The translations under genes and the position numbers were made by a program. Positions 1-8,188 of a DNA stretch of 64,000 nt are shown here, one piece after another; positions within the stretch are counted from its first letter, which is position 1; each line of letters starts with the position of its first letter. The DNA comes from Parasphingorhabdus cellanae. GTDB taxonomy: Bacteria; Pseudomonadota; Alphaproteobacteria; Sphingomonadales; Sphingomonadaceae. The DNA lies in assembly GCF_017498565.1 (NCBI RefSeq), contig NZ_CP071794.1:3713953-3777952 (forward strand), read 5' to 3'. A model generated the notes under the pieces. That model did no database searches, was not told where the DNA came from, and worked only from the letters and a program-made list of their open reading frames with translations.

Positions 1-632
1 GGGCCAGCGGCCGTTCCGATGATGTAGAAAGTATCATGCACATTGGCGACCCAGTCGCGCAAAGCGTCGTTCATGGCGTCCTTCAGCGTCGCCGAGCCAC
101 TGGTCACTGGCACGACCTCTGCGCCTAGCAACCGCATCCGGAAAATATTCGGCTTCTGCCGCTCAATATCGGTCGCGCCCATATAGATCACGCAGGGCAG
201 GCCAAAGCGGGCGCAGACAGTCGCCGTTGCCACACCGTGCTGACCCGCGCCGGTTTCCGCGATGATCCGCGTCTTGCCCATGCGTTTGGCGAGCAATATC
301 TGGCCGATGCAATTGTTAATCTTGTGCGCGCCGGTATGGTTGAGCTCATCGCGCTTGAACCAGATTTGCGCGCCTTTGCCTTCTGGCGCGTCTTTCCGGA
401 CGTGCTCGGTCAGGCGCTCGGCAAAATAGAGCGGGCTGGGACGACCGACATAATGCTCCAGCAGGTCATCAAATTCTTCCGCAAAAGCCGGGTCGGCCTG
501 TGCCGCGCGATAATGCTTTTCCAGGTCGAGAATCAGCGGCATCAGCGTCTCGGCCACATAACGCCCACCAAATTGGCCGAAATGGCCGCGATCGTCGGGT
601 TGGTTGCGGAAGCTGTTAGGTTGGTCGTTCAT
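1..632 (-). CDS. trpB: Tryptophan synthase beta subunit (N-terminal part, cut by window edge)
   Basis: Tryptophan synthase beta chain joins indole and serine to make tryptophan, using pyridoxal phosphate (PLP), in complex with TrpA. I translated the minus strand from the ATG at 632. The first 210 residues (of about 400 usual for the family) are present before the window ends. The [13 protein letters not shown] start typical of TrpB is visible, followed by the PLP lysine in GAHKINN (K104) and the catalytic-glutamate region [16 protein letters not shown] (E126). It lies downstream of trpF on the same strand, separated by a 77-base gap that contains a palindromic repeat, so it is probably part of a lapA-pyrF-trpF-trpB transcription unit. 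The rest of the gene, and perhaps trpA, should lie to the left. The identification is firm; only completeness is unknown. Confidence 0.97.
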   Translation of the reverse strand, partial: MNDQPNSFRNQPDDRGHFGQFGGRYVAETLMPLILDLEKHYRAAQADPAFAEEFDDLLEHYVGRPSPLYFAERLTEHVRKDAPEGKGAQIWFKRDELNHTGAHKINNCIGQILLAKRMGKTRIIAETGAGQHGVATATVCARFGLPCVIYMGATDIERQKPNIFRMRLLGAEVVPVTSGSATLKDAMNDALRDWVANVHDTFYIIGTAAG

Positions 633-652
633 TTTTCAAATTTCCGCTTATG

Positions 653-713
653 CTGAGCCTGTCGAAACATATTTATCGGTGGCGTTTTGCCAATCATCCT
701 TCGACAGGCTCAG
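653..713. repeat. Palindromic interspersed element at the trpF 3' end
   Basis: Bases 653-666 (CTGAGCCTGTCGAA) are a perfect 14-bp inverted match of 700-713 (TTCGACAGGCTCAG), with 33 bases between the arms. The flank reads on as GACGAACGGCGG. From memory, the core TTCGACAGGCTCAG is a highly repeated intergenic sequence in sphingomonad genomes, comparable to REP/BIME elements; this is recalled, not searched. The element lies between trpF and trpB. Its right arm contains the trpF stop codon, and the adjoining flank encodes the last few trpF residues. A transcript hairpin could modulate read-through or mRNA stability, but there is no T-run to call it a terminator. No second copy was noticed in this window. 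Confidence 0.75.
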
Positions 714-1360
714 GACGAACGGCGGTTATCAAAGTCCTGAACCGCTTGGCAAAAGGCAGCGATTCTGTCCACATCTTTGACGCCCGGCGCGGATTCTACG
801 CCTGAGGAAACATCGACCAGCGGCGGGTTTGTGGCTTCGATGGCTTGCGCTATGTTGTCGGAATCTAAACCGCCAGCAAGGCCCCATGGCACCTTATGCT
901 TATGGCCTTCCAGCACAGTCCAATCAAAACTTGTTCCTGTGCCGCCGGGCAGGGCTTTGGCCGGAGCATCGAATAACAGCCGGTCGGCAGCGCCCTCAAA
1001 GCGGCTGCTCTTTGCCAATGTCGCTTGGTCTCGCAAACCGAGGGCTTTCCAGACCTCAACATTGCTCTGATCGCGTACCAGTTTGATCCACTCAGGTGTC
1101 TCTCTGCCATGAAATTGGATAACGTCAGGGCGAACGATATGCACCGCTTGCCCGGTGAGCTTTGGGTCTGCATTGACCAGCAAGAGCACCGTTTTCATCG
1201 CCCCCAGCGTGGCTTCCCGCAATTCCGCAGCACGTTCCAGTGATACATGGCGCGGGCTTTTCTCGAAATGCACAAGGCCGATATAGTCGGCTCCTGCCTT
1301 AGCAGCAGCTGCGATGCTGGCTTCGTTGGACAAGCCACATATTTTGATTTCAGTCTTCAT
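710..1360 (-). CDS. trpF: Phosphoribosylanthranilate isomerase
   Basis: TrpF catalyses the Amadori rearrangement of N-(5-phosphoribosyl)anthranilate in tryptophan synthesis. The 216-residue product has the family TIM-barrel pattern: EIKICGLSNE near the N-terminus (catalytic Cys in KICG), GLVHFEKSPRHV, VQFHG-like VIQFHGRETPEW, LLFDAPAK with the catalytic Asp, GTGTSFDW, and WGLAGGLDSDN followed by the C-terminal phosphate-binding stretch DVSSGVES. It starts 8 bases after the pyrF stop, so the two are co-transcribed. The last residues (NRRSS) and the stop codon fall at or within a palindromic repeat, so the C-terminus looks extended or replaced by that element. Confidence in function is high. 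Confidence 0.97.
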   Translation of the reverse strand: MKTEIKICGLSNEASIAAAAKAGADYIGLVHFEKSPRHVSLERAAELREATLGAMKTVLLLVNADPKLTGQAVHIVRPDVIQFHGRETPEWIKLVRDQSNVEVWKALGLRDQATLAKSSRFEGAADRLLFDAPAKALPGGTGTSFDWTVLEGHKHKVPWGLAGGLDSDNIAQAIEATNPPLVDVSSGVESAPGVKDVDRIAAFCQAVQDFDNRRSS

Positions 1361-1368
1361 CGGCTGGC

Positions 1369-2043
1369 TTAGAGCGTGGCCTCAATTGACCGCGCCGCCG
1401 CATTGGGGTTCTCTGCTGCAGTAATCGGACGACCGATTACCAACACGCTGGCGCCATCATCACGCGCTGCACGCGGCGTTACCGTCCGTTTCTGGTCGCC
1501 GGCCTTGCCGTTAGCAGGGCGCAGCCCGGGGACAACAAAATAGCCATTTTTCCAAATTTTATGCGCTGCACCAACTTCATTGCCGGAACAGACAATACCA
1601 TCCAACCCCGCTTCGCCAGCCAGATTAGCCAGTCGCTCCACCTGATCATGGGGACTCCCGCTATAGCCGACCGCCCCCATGTCGCGCTCGTCCAGCGAGG
1701 TGAGCAGTGTGACGCCAACAACCTTGGTATGGCTACCCGCTGCGGCTTTCGCATCCTCCATCATCGCCCGCCCGCCTGACGCGTGGATCGTGACAATGGC
1801 CGGCTCCAGGACATTGATGGCCTGCATGGCTTTCGCGACGGTATTGGGAATATCATGAAGCTTGAGGTCCAGAAAAATCGGTAGGCCGATTTTCTGGATT
1901 TCATGTACGCCATGATGACCATTGGCGCAGAAAAATTCCAGGCCAAGTTTCAGGCCGCCAATATGACCTTTTACGGATTGGGCTAGCTCAATCGCATTGT
2001 CCAGTATCGGTGTGTCGAGCGCAACAAATATGGGGTTGGTCAT
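1369..2043 (-). CDS. pyrF: Orotidine 5'-phosphate decarboxylase
   Basis: PyrF decarboxylates OMP to UMP in the last step of de novo pyrimidine synthesis. The 224-residue protein is of normal length for the bacterial short form. The diagnostic active-site motif FLDLKLHDIPNTV (Asp-x-Lys-x-x-Asp) is intact. VALDTP at the N-terminus, HASGG in the middle and the phosphate-binding VPGLRP and VIGRPIT segments near the C-terminus are also present. Its ATG overlaps the stop of the upstream lapA-like gene in an ATGA arrangement, and trpF follows after 8 bases, which suggests translational coupling in a single operon. Linking pyrimidine and tryptophan genes in this way is common in alphaproteobacteria. 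Confidence 0.97.
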   Translation of the reverse strand: MTNPIFVALDTPILDNAIELAQSVKGHIGGLKLGLEFFCANGHHGVHEIQKIGLPIFLDLKLHDIPNTVAKAMQAINVLEPAIVTIHASGGRAMMEDAKAAAGSHTKVVGVTLLTSLDERDMGAVGYSGSPHDQVERLANLAGEAGLDGIVCSGNEVGAAHKIWKNGYFVVPGLRPANGKAGDQKRTVTPRAARDDGASVLVIGRPITAAENPNAAARSIEATL

Positions 2044-2462
2044 GTGCCTGCTGCCTTGTCATCTTTAGCGGCGGAAGCTGTGATCGGCGAAACCGCTGGT
2101 GCCGGTTCAGCAATCTGGTCTTTGCCGAGATCGAGTGGCGCCGATGCGGGCGGCTTCGGTGATGCCGGGGCCGCCGGAGCAGATGTTGCTGGACGTGTCG
2201 TCGGCGTAGCCGGTGTCGGTGCTGGCCGCGCTGCCGCTTCCAATGTCTTGATCCGCCTGTTCAAACGCCACTTCGATGTACGGTGGATCAGCCATAAAGG
2301 CACAAAACCCAGCAAAAAGGCGCCAATTACAAGTACCGGTAATTTGGTATCAACGCGGACGTCTTCCCAGATCAACACGGATGTGGGCGACCAGTTATTG
2401 ACTGCAAATACAACCAATATGACCGCCAATATGACCCAGAAAAGCGTTTTAATAAACTGCAT
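2040..2462 (-). CDS. LapA-domain (DUF1049) inner-membrane protein
   Basis: A 140-residue membrane protein. Residues 1-25 form a first transmembrane helix, followed by the short motif NNWSPTSV typical of LapA (lipopolysaccharide assembly protein A, DUF1049). A second hydrophobic helix lies at about residues 43-60 (LPVLVIGAFLLGFVPLWLIH), then a basic stretch (KWRLNRRIKTLEAA). The remaining about 65 residues are a low-complexity Ala/Pro/Thr-rich tail, probably disordered in the cytoplasm. In enterobacteria LapA works with LapB in LPS assembly control; no lapB is visible here, so the role is inferred from the domain only. The gene precedes pyrF with an overlapping ATGA. Related bacteria often have ihfB just upstream, whereas here the neighbour is purB. 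Confidence 0.8.
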   Translation of the reverse strand: MQFIKTLFWVILAVILVVFAVNNWSPTSVLIWEDVRVDTKLPVLVIGAFLLGFVPLWLIHRTSKWRLNRRIKTLEAAARPAPTPATPTTRPATSAPAAPASPKPPASAPLDLGKDQIAEPAPAVSPITASAAKDDKAAGT

Positions 2463-2552
2463 ACGAAACCCTCATTTGCGCATTTTTTTACATATTACGC
2501 GTAAATTCGATCAGTGACCAGAGTTGTTACTATTTAGGGTTAAGCTAAAGAC

Positions 2553-3854
2553 TTATTCACCAAAAACGCGGGCAAAAATCGTATCGATATGCTTGAAGTG
2601 ATAATCCAGATTAAACCGTTCTTCCAGCTCGGCATCTGACAACTTCCCGGTGACATCAGGATCGGCTTTGAGCAGATCGAGCAGTGCGATTTCGCCATCC
2701 GATTCCCAAACCTTCATAGCGTTGCGTTGAACAATCCGGTAACTGTCTTCGCGGCTGATACCCGCTTGAGTCAGCGCCAGCAGAACCCGCTGAGAGTGCA
2801 CAAGGCCGCCCATCCGATCGAGATTTTTCTGCATACGCTCTGGATAGATGAGCAGTTTTTCAATGACTCCGGTTAGACGGGCGAGGGCAAAGTCCAAGGT
2901 GATCGTGGCATCAGGGCCGATCATGCGCTCGACCGAACTGTGCGAGATATCGCGCTCATGCCACAAGGCGACATTTTCCATCGCGGGCAGAGCATAGCTG
3001 CGCACCATGCGAGCAAGACCGGTCAGATTTTCGGTCAGAATCGGGTTGCGCTTGTGCGGCATTGCGCTGGAGCCTTTTTGACCCGGCGAAAAATATTCCT
3101 CGGCTTCCAGCACTTCGGTGCGTTGCAAATGGCGAATTTCAACCGCAAGTCGCTCTACGGAGGAAGCTACAACCGCCAGCGTGGCAAAATATTGTGCATG
3201 GCGGTCGCGGGGAATGACTTGTGTTGAGACAGGCTCAATTTCGAGACCCATTTTTTCCGCCACATGCGCTTCGACCTTGGGATCGATATTGGCAAACGTG
3301 CCGACCGCGCCGGATATGGCACAGGTTGCGACTTCCTTGCGCGCGAGGACCAGTCGATCGCGATTTCGTTCAAATTCGGCATAAGCCTGCGCCAGTTTCA
3401 TTCCGAAGGTGACGGGCTCGCCATGAATACCGTGGCTGCGGCCGATGGTCGGGGTCAATTTATGCTCATAAGCACGGGTTTTGATCGCCGCGAGCAGCTT
3501 GTCCATATCGGCCAGCAAAATATCGGTGGCGCGGGTCAGCTGCACCGCAACGCACGTGTCGAGTACGTCGCTCGACGTCATGCCTTGATGCATGAAACGC
3601 GCCTCTTCACCGACATTTTCGGCAACATTCGTCAGAAAGGCGATGACATCATGCTTCACTTCGCGTTCAATCTCGTCAATCCGCGCAACGTCAAATTTCC
3701 CTTTGGCCCAGATCGCTGCTGCTGCTTCCTTGGGAACCACGCCTAATTCAGCGAGCGCATCAGTGGCATGCGCTTCTATTTCAAACCAGATTTGGAACTT
3801 GGATTCAGGCTCCCAAATGGCAACCATTTCGGGGCGGGAATAGCGCGGTATCAT
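2553..3854 (-). CDS. purB: Adenylosuccinate lyase
   Basis: PurB cleaves SAICAR to AICAR and adenylosuccinate to AMP in purine synthesis. The start is placed at the ATG at 3854 (MIPRYSRPEMVAIWEPESKF) because it has AAGGAAAG just upstream and matches family N-termini. An in-frame upstream extension to 3974 looks unlike PurB. The 433-residue product carries the fumarase/aspartase superfamily signature GSSAMPHKRNP with the catalytic flexible-loop serine, TSSDVLDT early on, and RSHGIHGEPVTFG in the middle. It is transcribed away from the phosphofructokinase gene; the 135-base interval 3855-3989 must hold both promoters. It lies 90 bases upstream of the lapA-pyrF-trp block and could be co-transcribed with it. 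Confidence 0.97.
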   Translation of the reverse strand: MIPRYSRPEMVAIWEPESKFQIWFEIEAHATDALAELGVVPKEAAAAIWAKGKFDVARIDEIEREVKHDVIAFLTNVAENVGEEARFMHQGMTSSDVLDTCVAVQLTRATDILLADMDKLLAAIKTRAYEHKLTPTIGRSHGIHGEPVTFGMKLAQAYAEFERNRDRLVLARKEVATCAISGAVGTFANIDPKVEAHVAEKMGLEIEPVSTQVIPRDRHAQYFATLAVVASSVERLAVEIRHLQRTEVLEAEEYFSPGQKGSSAMPHKRNPILTENLTGLARMVRSYALPAMENVALWHERDISHSSVERMIGPDATITLDFALARLTGVIEKLLIYPERMQKNLDRMGGLVHSQRVLLALTQAGISREDSYRIVQRNAMKVWESDGEIALLDLLKADPDVTGKLSDAELEERFNLDYHFKHIDTIFARVFGE

Positions 3855-3989
3855 TTTTTCTTTCCTTGAAACTGAAAAAGCTGGTTTAATCCAGACTTTA
3901 GATGATCTGAGAATTGCCGCCCCGCTAGCAGCTACATAATGAGTCGGCAATGTGTGGCGCTGAGGGAATGGCACAACAGGGAGAATAAT

Positions 3990-5090
3990 ATGCGTCTGGC
4001 AGTATTAACCGGCGGCGGCGACGTTCCGGGCCTCAACCCTTGCATCCGGTCAATTGCGATGTCGGCTTGGCAGCGCGGCTGGGATGTTATTGGCCTGCGC
4101 CGGGGCTGGGAAGGGGTGCTGGAGACCGATCCGACGGATCCCTGGTCGCTGGAAAATTCCGCGATGGTGCTCGACAAGGATGCGGTGCGCGGGATTGACC
4201 GGCAAGGTGGAACCATATTGCACAGCTCTCGGTGTGACCCGCGGGTAACCCCCGACGGAGATCAGACACAAAAGGTTCTCGACATATTGGATGCACTGAA
4301 AGTGGATGCTCTCATCACAATGGGCGGTGATGGTACATTGCGGTTTTCAGCCCATCTCGCCAGTTTGGGGCGCAATGTGATTTCCATCCCGAAGACGATG
4401 GATAACGATGTTTTTGGTACCGATTATTGTATCGGCTTTTCCACTGCTGTCACACGGTCAGTGGAAGCGATTAATGCGCTCCGAACCACGGTAGCGAGCC
4501 ATGAACGGATAGCCGTTATCGAGCTGTTCGGGCGCCGGTCCGGAGAGACCGCTTTGTTATCCGGTTTTCTGTCTCAGGCTGATCGTACCGTTATTGCAGA
4601 AGTACCGGTGGATATTGATCAGCTATTGCCGCTATTGCTTGCAGACAAAGCAAATAATCCGGAAAGTTACGCCATTTGCCTGGTGTCAGAAGGCGCCAAG
4701 TTGGCAGGCAACGAAGTTGATGACGCCGAGATCAGCAAATCCAACACCAATCGTATCGGCGTGAATATCGGTACTCAATTGGCGAGAGAAATCGAGGCGC
4801 GGTCGCCCGAACGCACCATCGTGCAGGAATTGGCCTATCTGATGCGCGCTGGCGAACCCGATGCGATGGATCGGATGGTCGGCTTTGCATTTGGCGCTTT
4901 GGCGGTGCAGCTAATAGAGGAGGGCCGGACGTCCAACATGGTTTGCCTGACCGACGGCAATTATGGCGTTGTGCCTATTGGAACGCTGCTGGAAGGCACC
5001 AAAGGCGTGAATGTTTCTGGTTTATATGATGCGCGTCAATATCGCGCCAATCTTGTGCAGATAGAGGACATGCCGATGTTTCTATATTGA
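3990..5090 (+). CDS. 6-phosphofructokinase
   Basis: Phosphorylates fructose 6-phosphate to fructose 1,6-bisphosphate. The ATG at 3990 is preceded by CAGGGAG and gives 366 residues beginning MRLAVLTGGGDVPGLNPCIR, the normal PFK start. The phosphoryl-donor motif is GGDGT (residues 112-116) and the catalytic loop is PKTMDND (134-140). Classical ATP enzymes have GGDGS with PGTIDND, and pyrophosphate enzymes have GGDD with PKTIDND, so this protein combines features of both. Such mixed-motif members are often annotated as pyrophosphate-dependent, but the Gly after GGD is the ATP-type residue. Phosphate donor therefore uncertain. Sugar-phosphate contacts such as ELFGRRSGETAL are present. A weak 7-bp inverted repeat (5100-5106 with 5117-5123) follows the stop. 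Confidence 0.92.
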   Translation: MRLAVLTGGGDVPGLNPCIRSIAMSAWQRGWDVIGLRRGWEGVLETDPTDPWSLENSAMVLDKDAVRGIDRQGGTILHSSRCDPRVTPDGDQTQKVLDILDALKVDALITMGGDGTLRFSAHLASLGRNVISIPKTMDNDVFGTDYCIGFSTAVTRSVEAINALRTTVASHERIAVIELFGRRSGETALLSGFLSQADRTVIAEVPVDIDQLLPLLLADKANNPESYAICLVSEGAKLAGNEVDDAEISKSNTNRIGVNIGTQLAREIEARSPERTIVQELAYLMRAGEPDAMDRMVGFAFGALAVQLIEEGRTSNMVCLTDGNYGVVPIGTLLEGTKGVNVSGLYDARQYRANLVQIEDMPMFLY

Positions 5091-5154
5091 GCGCATGGGG
5101 ACGGCTGTAACTATTAAGCCGTCGCGACGAATAGGGTGATGAGGGGATCACGAA

Positions 5155-7317
5155 ATGACTATCGACCAAGCTGTTTTGCAAGAAGAACGCCTGTCACCAT
5201 TTTTGCGAGTTACACTCCGAATATGGGTAAAGACCTATCGCTCAATCATATCGTTGATCAGCCCGCTTTTTGATCTACTGGTTCGACTATTTGTCGCGCA
5301 GGCTATATTCCGCTCGGGCGTCGTAAAATTGTCTGATTGGGATACAGCTCTCAATCTCGCACGCTTTGAATATCCGGTGTCATGGATGGCTCCTGAAACG
5401 GCTGCTGTGGTTGGCGTAACCATAGAAATTATAGCGCCGATATTGCTGTTAGCGGGCCTGTTTACGCGTGGCGCAGCCTTGGCGATCTTGACCCTGTTGG
5501 CAATTAGTCAGATTGAATATATTCCGACCGATCTGAATCTTTGGTTGATTGCCATATCGGGATGGTATGTTTTGCGCGGAGCAGGAGGCTTTTCCTTTGA
5601 TCGCGCCGTTGCCGGCGGATTGGGCGACAGCGCTTTGCCATTTGCGCGGCCAGTCATGGGCTTGTTCCGGTTTTTGACCGATAAGGTAGCACCTGTATGG
5701 TTGCTCGCCATTCGGATATGGTTAGCAGTAACATTGCTTGCCGTGGTTGGCATCATCGGTTTGGCAGGTCCGGACGTTTTTCTGCCGGTCAAAAGCTTTG
5801 CCGATATTAATCCCGCATTGGCTGTCTGTTTGGCGGTGTTACTCATCATCGGACTCGTTGTTCCTGTAACGGGTCTAATGCTTATACTCTCGCTCAGCAC
5901 ATTGGCTGTCATGGGGCTGCATCCTGATCTCACATTTTATCCGATGTTGCTCTTTGGATTGATCGCCATATTTGGTGCGGGCTATTTGTCGGTCGACCGG
6001 ATGATTTCCGGCTGGCTGGAATCCAATATATTGTTCGACCGGAAATATGAGGATGTGCCCGAGAACTGGCCGCATATTGTTGTTGTGGGCGCTGGCTTTG
6101 GCGGTCTGGCCTGCGTTGGTAAACTCAAGAACCTGCCAGTGCGTATCACTCTAATTGACCGACATAACTATCATTTGTTTCAGCCGCTGCTCTATCAAAT
6201 TGCAACGGCTGCGCTGTCGCCAGCGGATGTGGCCACTCCTATACGGGGGTTGTTCCGCAACGATGGTAACGTCCGCGTATTGCTGGGCGAAGTAAGCAGT
6301 ATTGATAGCGCCAAGAAAACACTGACCTATGGCCAGAATGGCCTGGACTACGATCATCTGGTGCTGGCTACAGGTGCATCGCACAGCTATTTCGGCAAAG
6401 ATGAATGGGCGCCTTTTGCGCCTGGCTTGAAGACTATCGAGGATGGCGTTTCGGTCCGAGGTCATGTGCTGCGCGCGTTTGAGCGGGCAGAATCATCCAA
6501 TGATTCGGAACGGGTTAAACGTCTGCTGACTTTTGTGATTGTCGGTGCGGGGCCGACCGGTGTTGAGCTGGCTGGTGCCATTGCCGAACTCGCGCATCAT
6601 GGTCTGAAAGACGAATTTAGCCGGATTGATCCCGCGCAGGCGCAGATCATTCTCGTGCAATCGGGTGATCGGATATTGCCAGCCTTTCCCGAAGAGTTGT
6701 CGGCTCATGCTGCGGCCTCGCTCAGCAATTTGGGCGTGGATATTCGCTTGAAATCACGCGTGACAGATATTTCAGCTGATCGGGTGAAAATTGGCGACGA
6801 TATGGAGATCGCGACCGAGACCGTACTTTGGGCTGCAGGGGTGATTGCATCTCCGGCAGGAAAATGGCTGGAAGCCGATACCGATCGGGCAGGGCGGGTC
6901 GCAGTAGACGACTATATGCGGGTTGCGGGGCACGAAAATGTCTTTGCAATAGGTGATACAGCGGGCAGCAACGCTTGGGATGGCAATCCGGTTCCGGGAC
7001 TGGCACCTGCAGCCAAGCAAGCCGGCGCATATGTTGCCAGCTACATTCAAAACCAGCTTCTCGACGACAAACAAATGGCTCCTTTCAAATATAAGCATCA
7101 AGGCAGCCTCGCGACCATCGGTCGGAAAAGCGCGGTCGCCGATTTTGGCTTTATGAAATTACACGGGGCGCTCGCCTGGTGGCTTTGGGGCGCGGTGCAC
7201 GTTGGCTTCCTTTCTGGCATGCGGAACCGGATAGCGGTATTGGTGAACTGGATATGGTCCTATTTCACACTGCAGCTCGGTATCCGGCTGATCACAGGCA
7301 AGGATAGCGGCGCTTAG
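5155..7317 (+). CDS. DoxX-type membrane module fused to type II NADH dehydrogenase (FAD)
   Basis: A 720-residue fusion. Residues about 35-145 form a four-helix DoxX-like module. Residues about 175-285 form a second hydrophobic unit with similar helix spacing, perhaps a degenerate second DoxX copy. From about residue 305 the protein is a complete NDH-2-type flavoprotein: HIVVVGAGFGGLAC (FAD Rossmann motif 312-317), DRHNYHLFQPLLYQIAT, a second dinucleotide motif FVIVGAGPTGVELAG, and AIGDTAG near the end of the FAD domain. The expected activity is NADH:quinone oxidoreduction without proton pumping, here tethered to the membrane by the N-terminal helices. GAGGGGAT precedes the ATG. It follows the phosphofructokinase by 64 bases and converges on radC (8-base gap). 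Confidence 0.9.
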   Translation: MTIDQAVLQEERLSPFLRVTLRIWVKTYRSIISLISPLFDLLVRLFVAQAIFRSGVVKLSDWDTALNLARFEYPVSWMAPETAAVVGVTIEIIAPILLLAGLFTRGAALAILTLLAISQIEYIPTDLNLWLIAISGWYVLRGAGGFSFDRAVAGGLGDSALPFARPVMGLFRFLTDKVAPVWLLAIRIWLAVTLLAVVGIIGLAGPDVFLPVKSFADINPALAVCLAVLLIIGLVVPVTGLMLILSLSTLAVMGLHPDLTFYPMLLFGLIAIFGAGYLSVDRMISGWLESNILFDRKYEDVPENWPHIVVVGAGFGGLACVGKLKNLPVRITLIDRHNYHLFQPLLYQIATAALSPADVATPIRGLFRNDGNVRVLLGEVSSIDSAKKTLTYGQNGLDYDHLVLATGASHSYFGKDEWAPFAPGLKTIEDGVSVRGHVLRAFERAESSNDSERVKRLLTFVIVGAGPTGVELAGAIAELAHHGLKDEFSRIDPAQAQIILVQSGDRILPAFPEELSAHAAASLSNLGVDIRLKSRVTDISADRVKIGDDMEIATETVLWAAGVIASPAGKWLEADTDRAGRVAVDDYMRVAGHENVFAIGDTAGSNAWDGNPVPGLAPAAKQAGAYVASYIQNQLLDDKQMAPFKYKHQGSLATIGRKSAVADFGFMKLHGALAWWLWGAVHVGFLSGMRNRIAVLVNWIWSYFTLQLGIRLITGKDSGA

Positions 7318-7325
7318 AGATGTGT

Positions 7326-8030
7326 TTAAATCAAGCCTTTTGACCGGAAGGACGTGTGTCCGTCCTTGCCGATGATGATATGATCATGCACCGCGATACC
7401 CAATTTACGTCCGGCATCGCATATATCTTTGGTAATCGCGATATCCTGGCGGCTGGGCGCGCTGTCTCCACTGGGATGATTATGGACCAATATAATTGCC
7501 GCTGACCCCAGCTCCAGCGCGCGCTTGATCACTTCTCGCGTATATATAGCAGCCTGATCGATCGACCCTTCGCTGACCAACTCGTCGCGAATCAAACGGT
7601 TTTTGCTGTTGAGATGCAGCACCCGGACCCGTTCATGGACCAGATGCGCCATATCGGCACGGAGATAGTCCAGCAGAGCCTGCCAGCTGGTCAGGATTGG
7701 CTGCTCGCGGATGGGTTCAGAAATAAGCCGCAATGCAGCCGCTTGAACAATCTTGATGGCCGCAGCGCTGGTCTCGCCCATGCCTGGGACTTTCTGAATC
7801 GATTGTCCGTCGGCAGTTAACAAAGCCGATAGACCACCAAATGTTTCGATCAGTTCCTTTGCCAGCGGCTTGGTATCGCGGCGTGGGATGGCAATGGCCA
7901 GCAGATATTCAACCAATTCATGATCGAGCAGCGTATCGCCGCCGCCATTGAGTAGCCGTCCGCGCAGCCTCGCGCGATGGCCTTTTCCATGATGGATTTT
8001 GGAAATTTCTGCATCATCCAATTTGGCCAT
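7326..8030 (-). CDS. radC: RadC-family JAB-domain protein (UPF0758)
   Basis: The 234-residue product begins MAKLDDAEIS; a TTG at 8057 would give a longer form, but the ATG is preferred although no strong ribosome-binding site is seen. The N-terminal half has the helix-hairpin-helix region (LIETFGGLSALL, KVPGMGETSAAAIK). The C-terminal half is a JAB/MPN metalloprotease-like domain with the conserved metal-ligand motif HNHPSGD (183-189) and an Asp at 196. Despite the name, RadC is not established as a repair protein; related proteins occur in mobile elements and competence regulons, and its substrate is unknown. It converges on the NADH dehydrogenase gene and diverges from ydbH across a 158-base interval. 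Confidence 0.92.
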   Translation of the reverse strand: MAKLDDAEISKIHHGKGHRARLRGRLLNGGGDTLLDHELVEYLLAIAIPRRDTKPLAKELIETFGGLSALLTADGQSIQKVPGMGETSAAAIKIVQAAALRLISEPIREQPILTSWQALLDYLRADMAHLVHERVRVLHLNSKNRLIRDELVSEGSIDQAAIYTREVIKRALELGSAAIILVHNHPSGDSAPSRQDIAITKDICDAGRKLGIAVHDHIIIGKDGHTSFRSKGLI

Positions 8031-8126
8031 AACGAAACATAGCCAGTTTGCGCGCAAATGGGATAAGAAAGCCGATTTTTAGTATTAATTGGCCGAATAT
8101 GTCCAATCGTGAATAAATATCATAAA

Positions 8127-8138
8127 AACTGTACAGTT
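8127..8138. promoter_or_regulatory. 12-bp perfect palindrome between radC and ydbH
   Basis: AACTGTACAGTT reads identically on both strands and lies in the AT-rich interval between the divergent radC and ydbH genes, 51 bases before the proposed ydbH start. A related half (CTTGTACATTG) follows about 10 bases later. It may be an operator for a dimeric regulator. It does not match the usual alphaproteobacterial LexA box (GTTC-N7-GTTC). Short palindromes occur by chance, so this is only a candidate. Confidence 0.35.
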
Positions 8139-8188
8139 GCTCCACTTGTACATTGCAACTTAAGCTAGACTTCTGCATTTCAGCTGGG

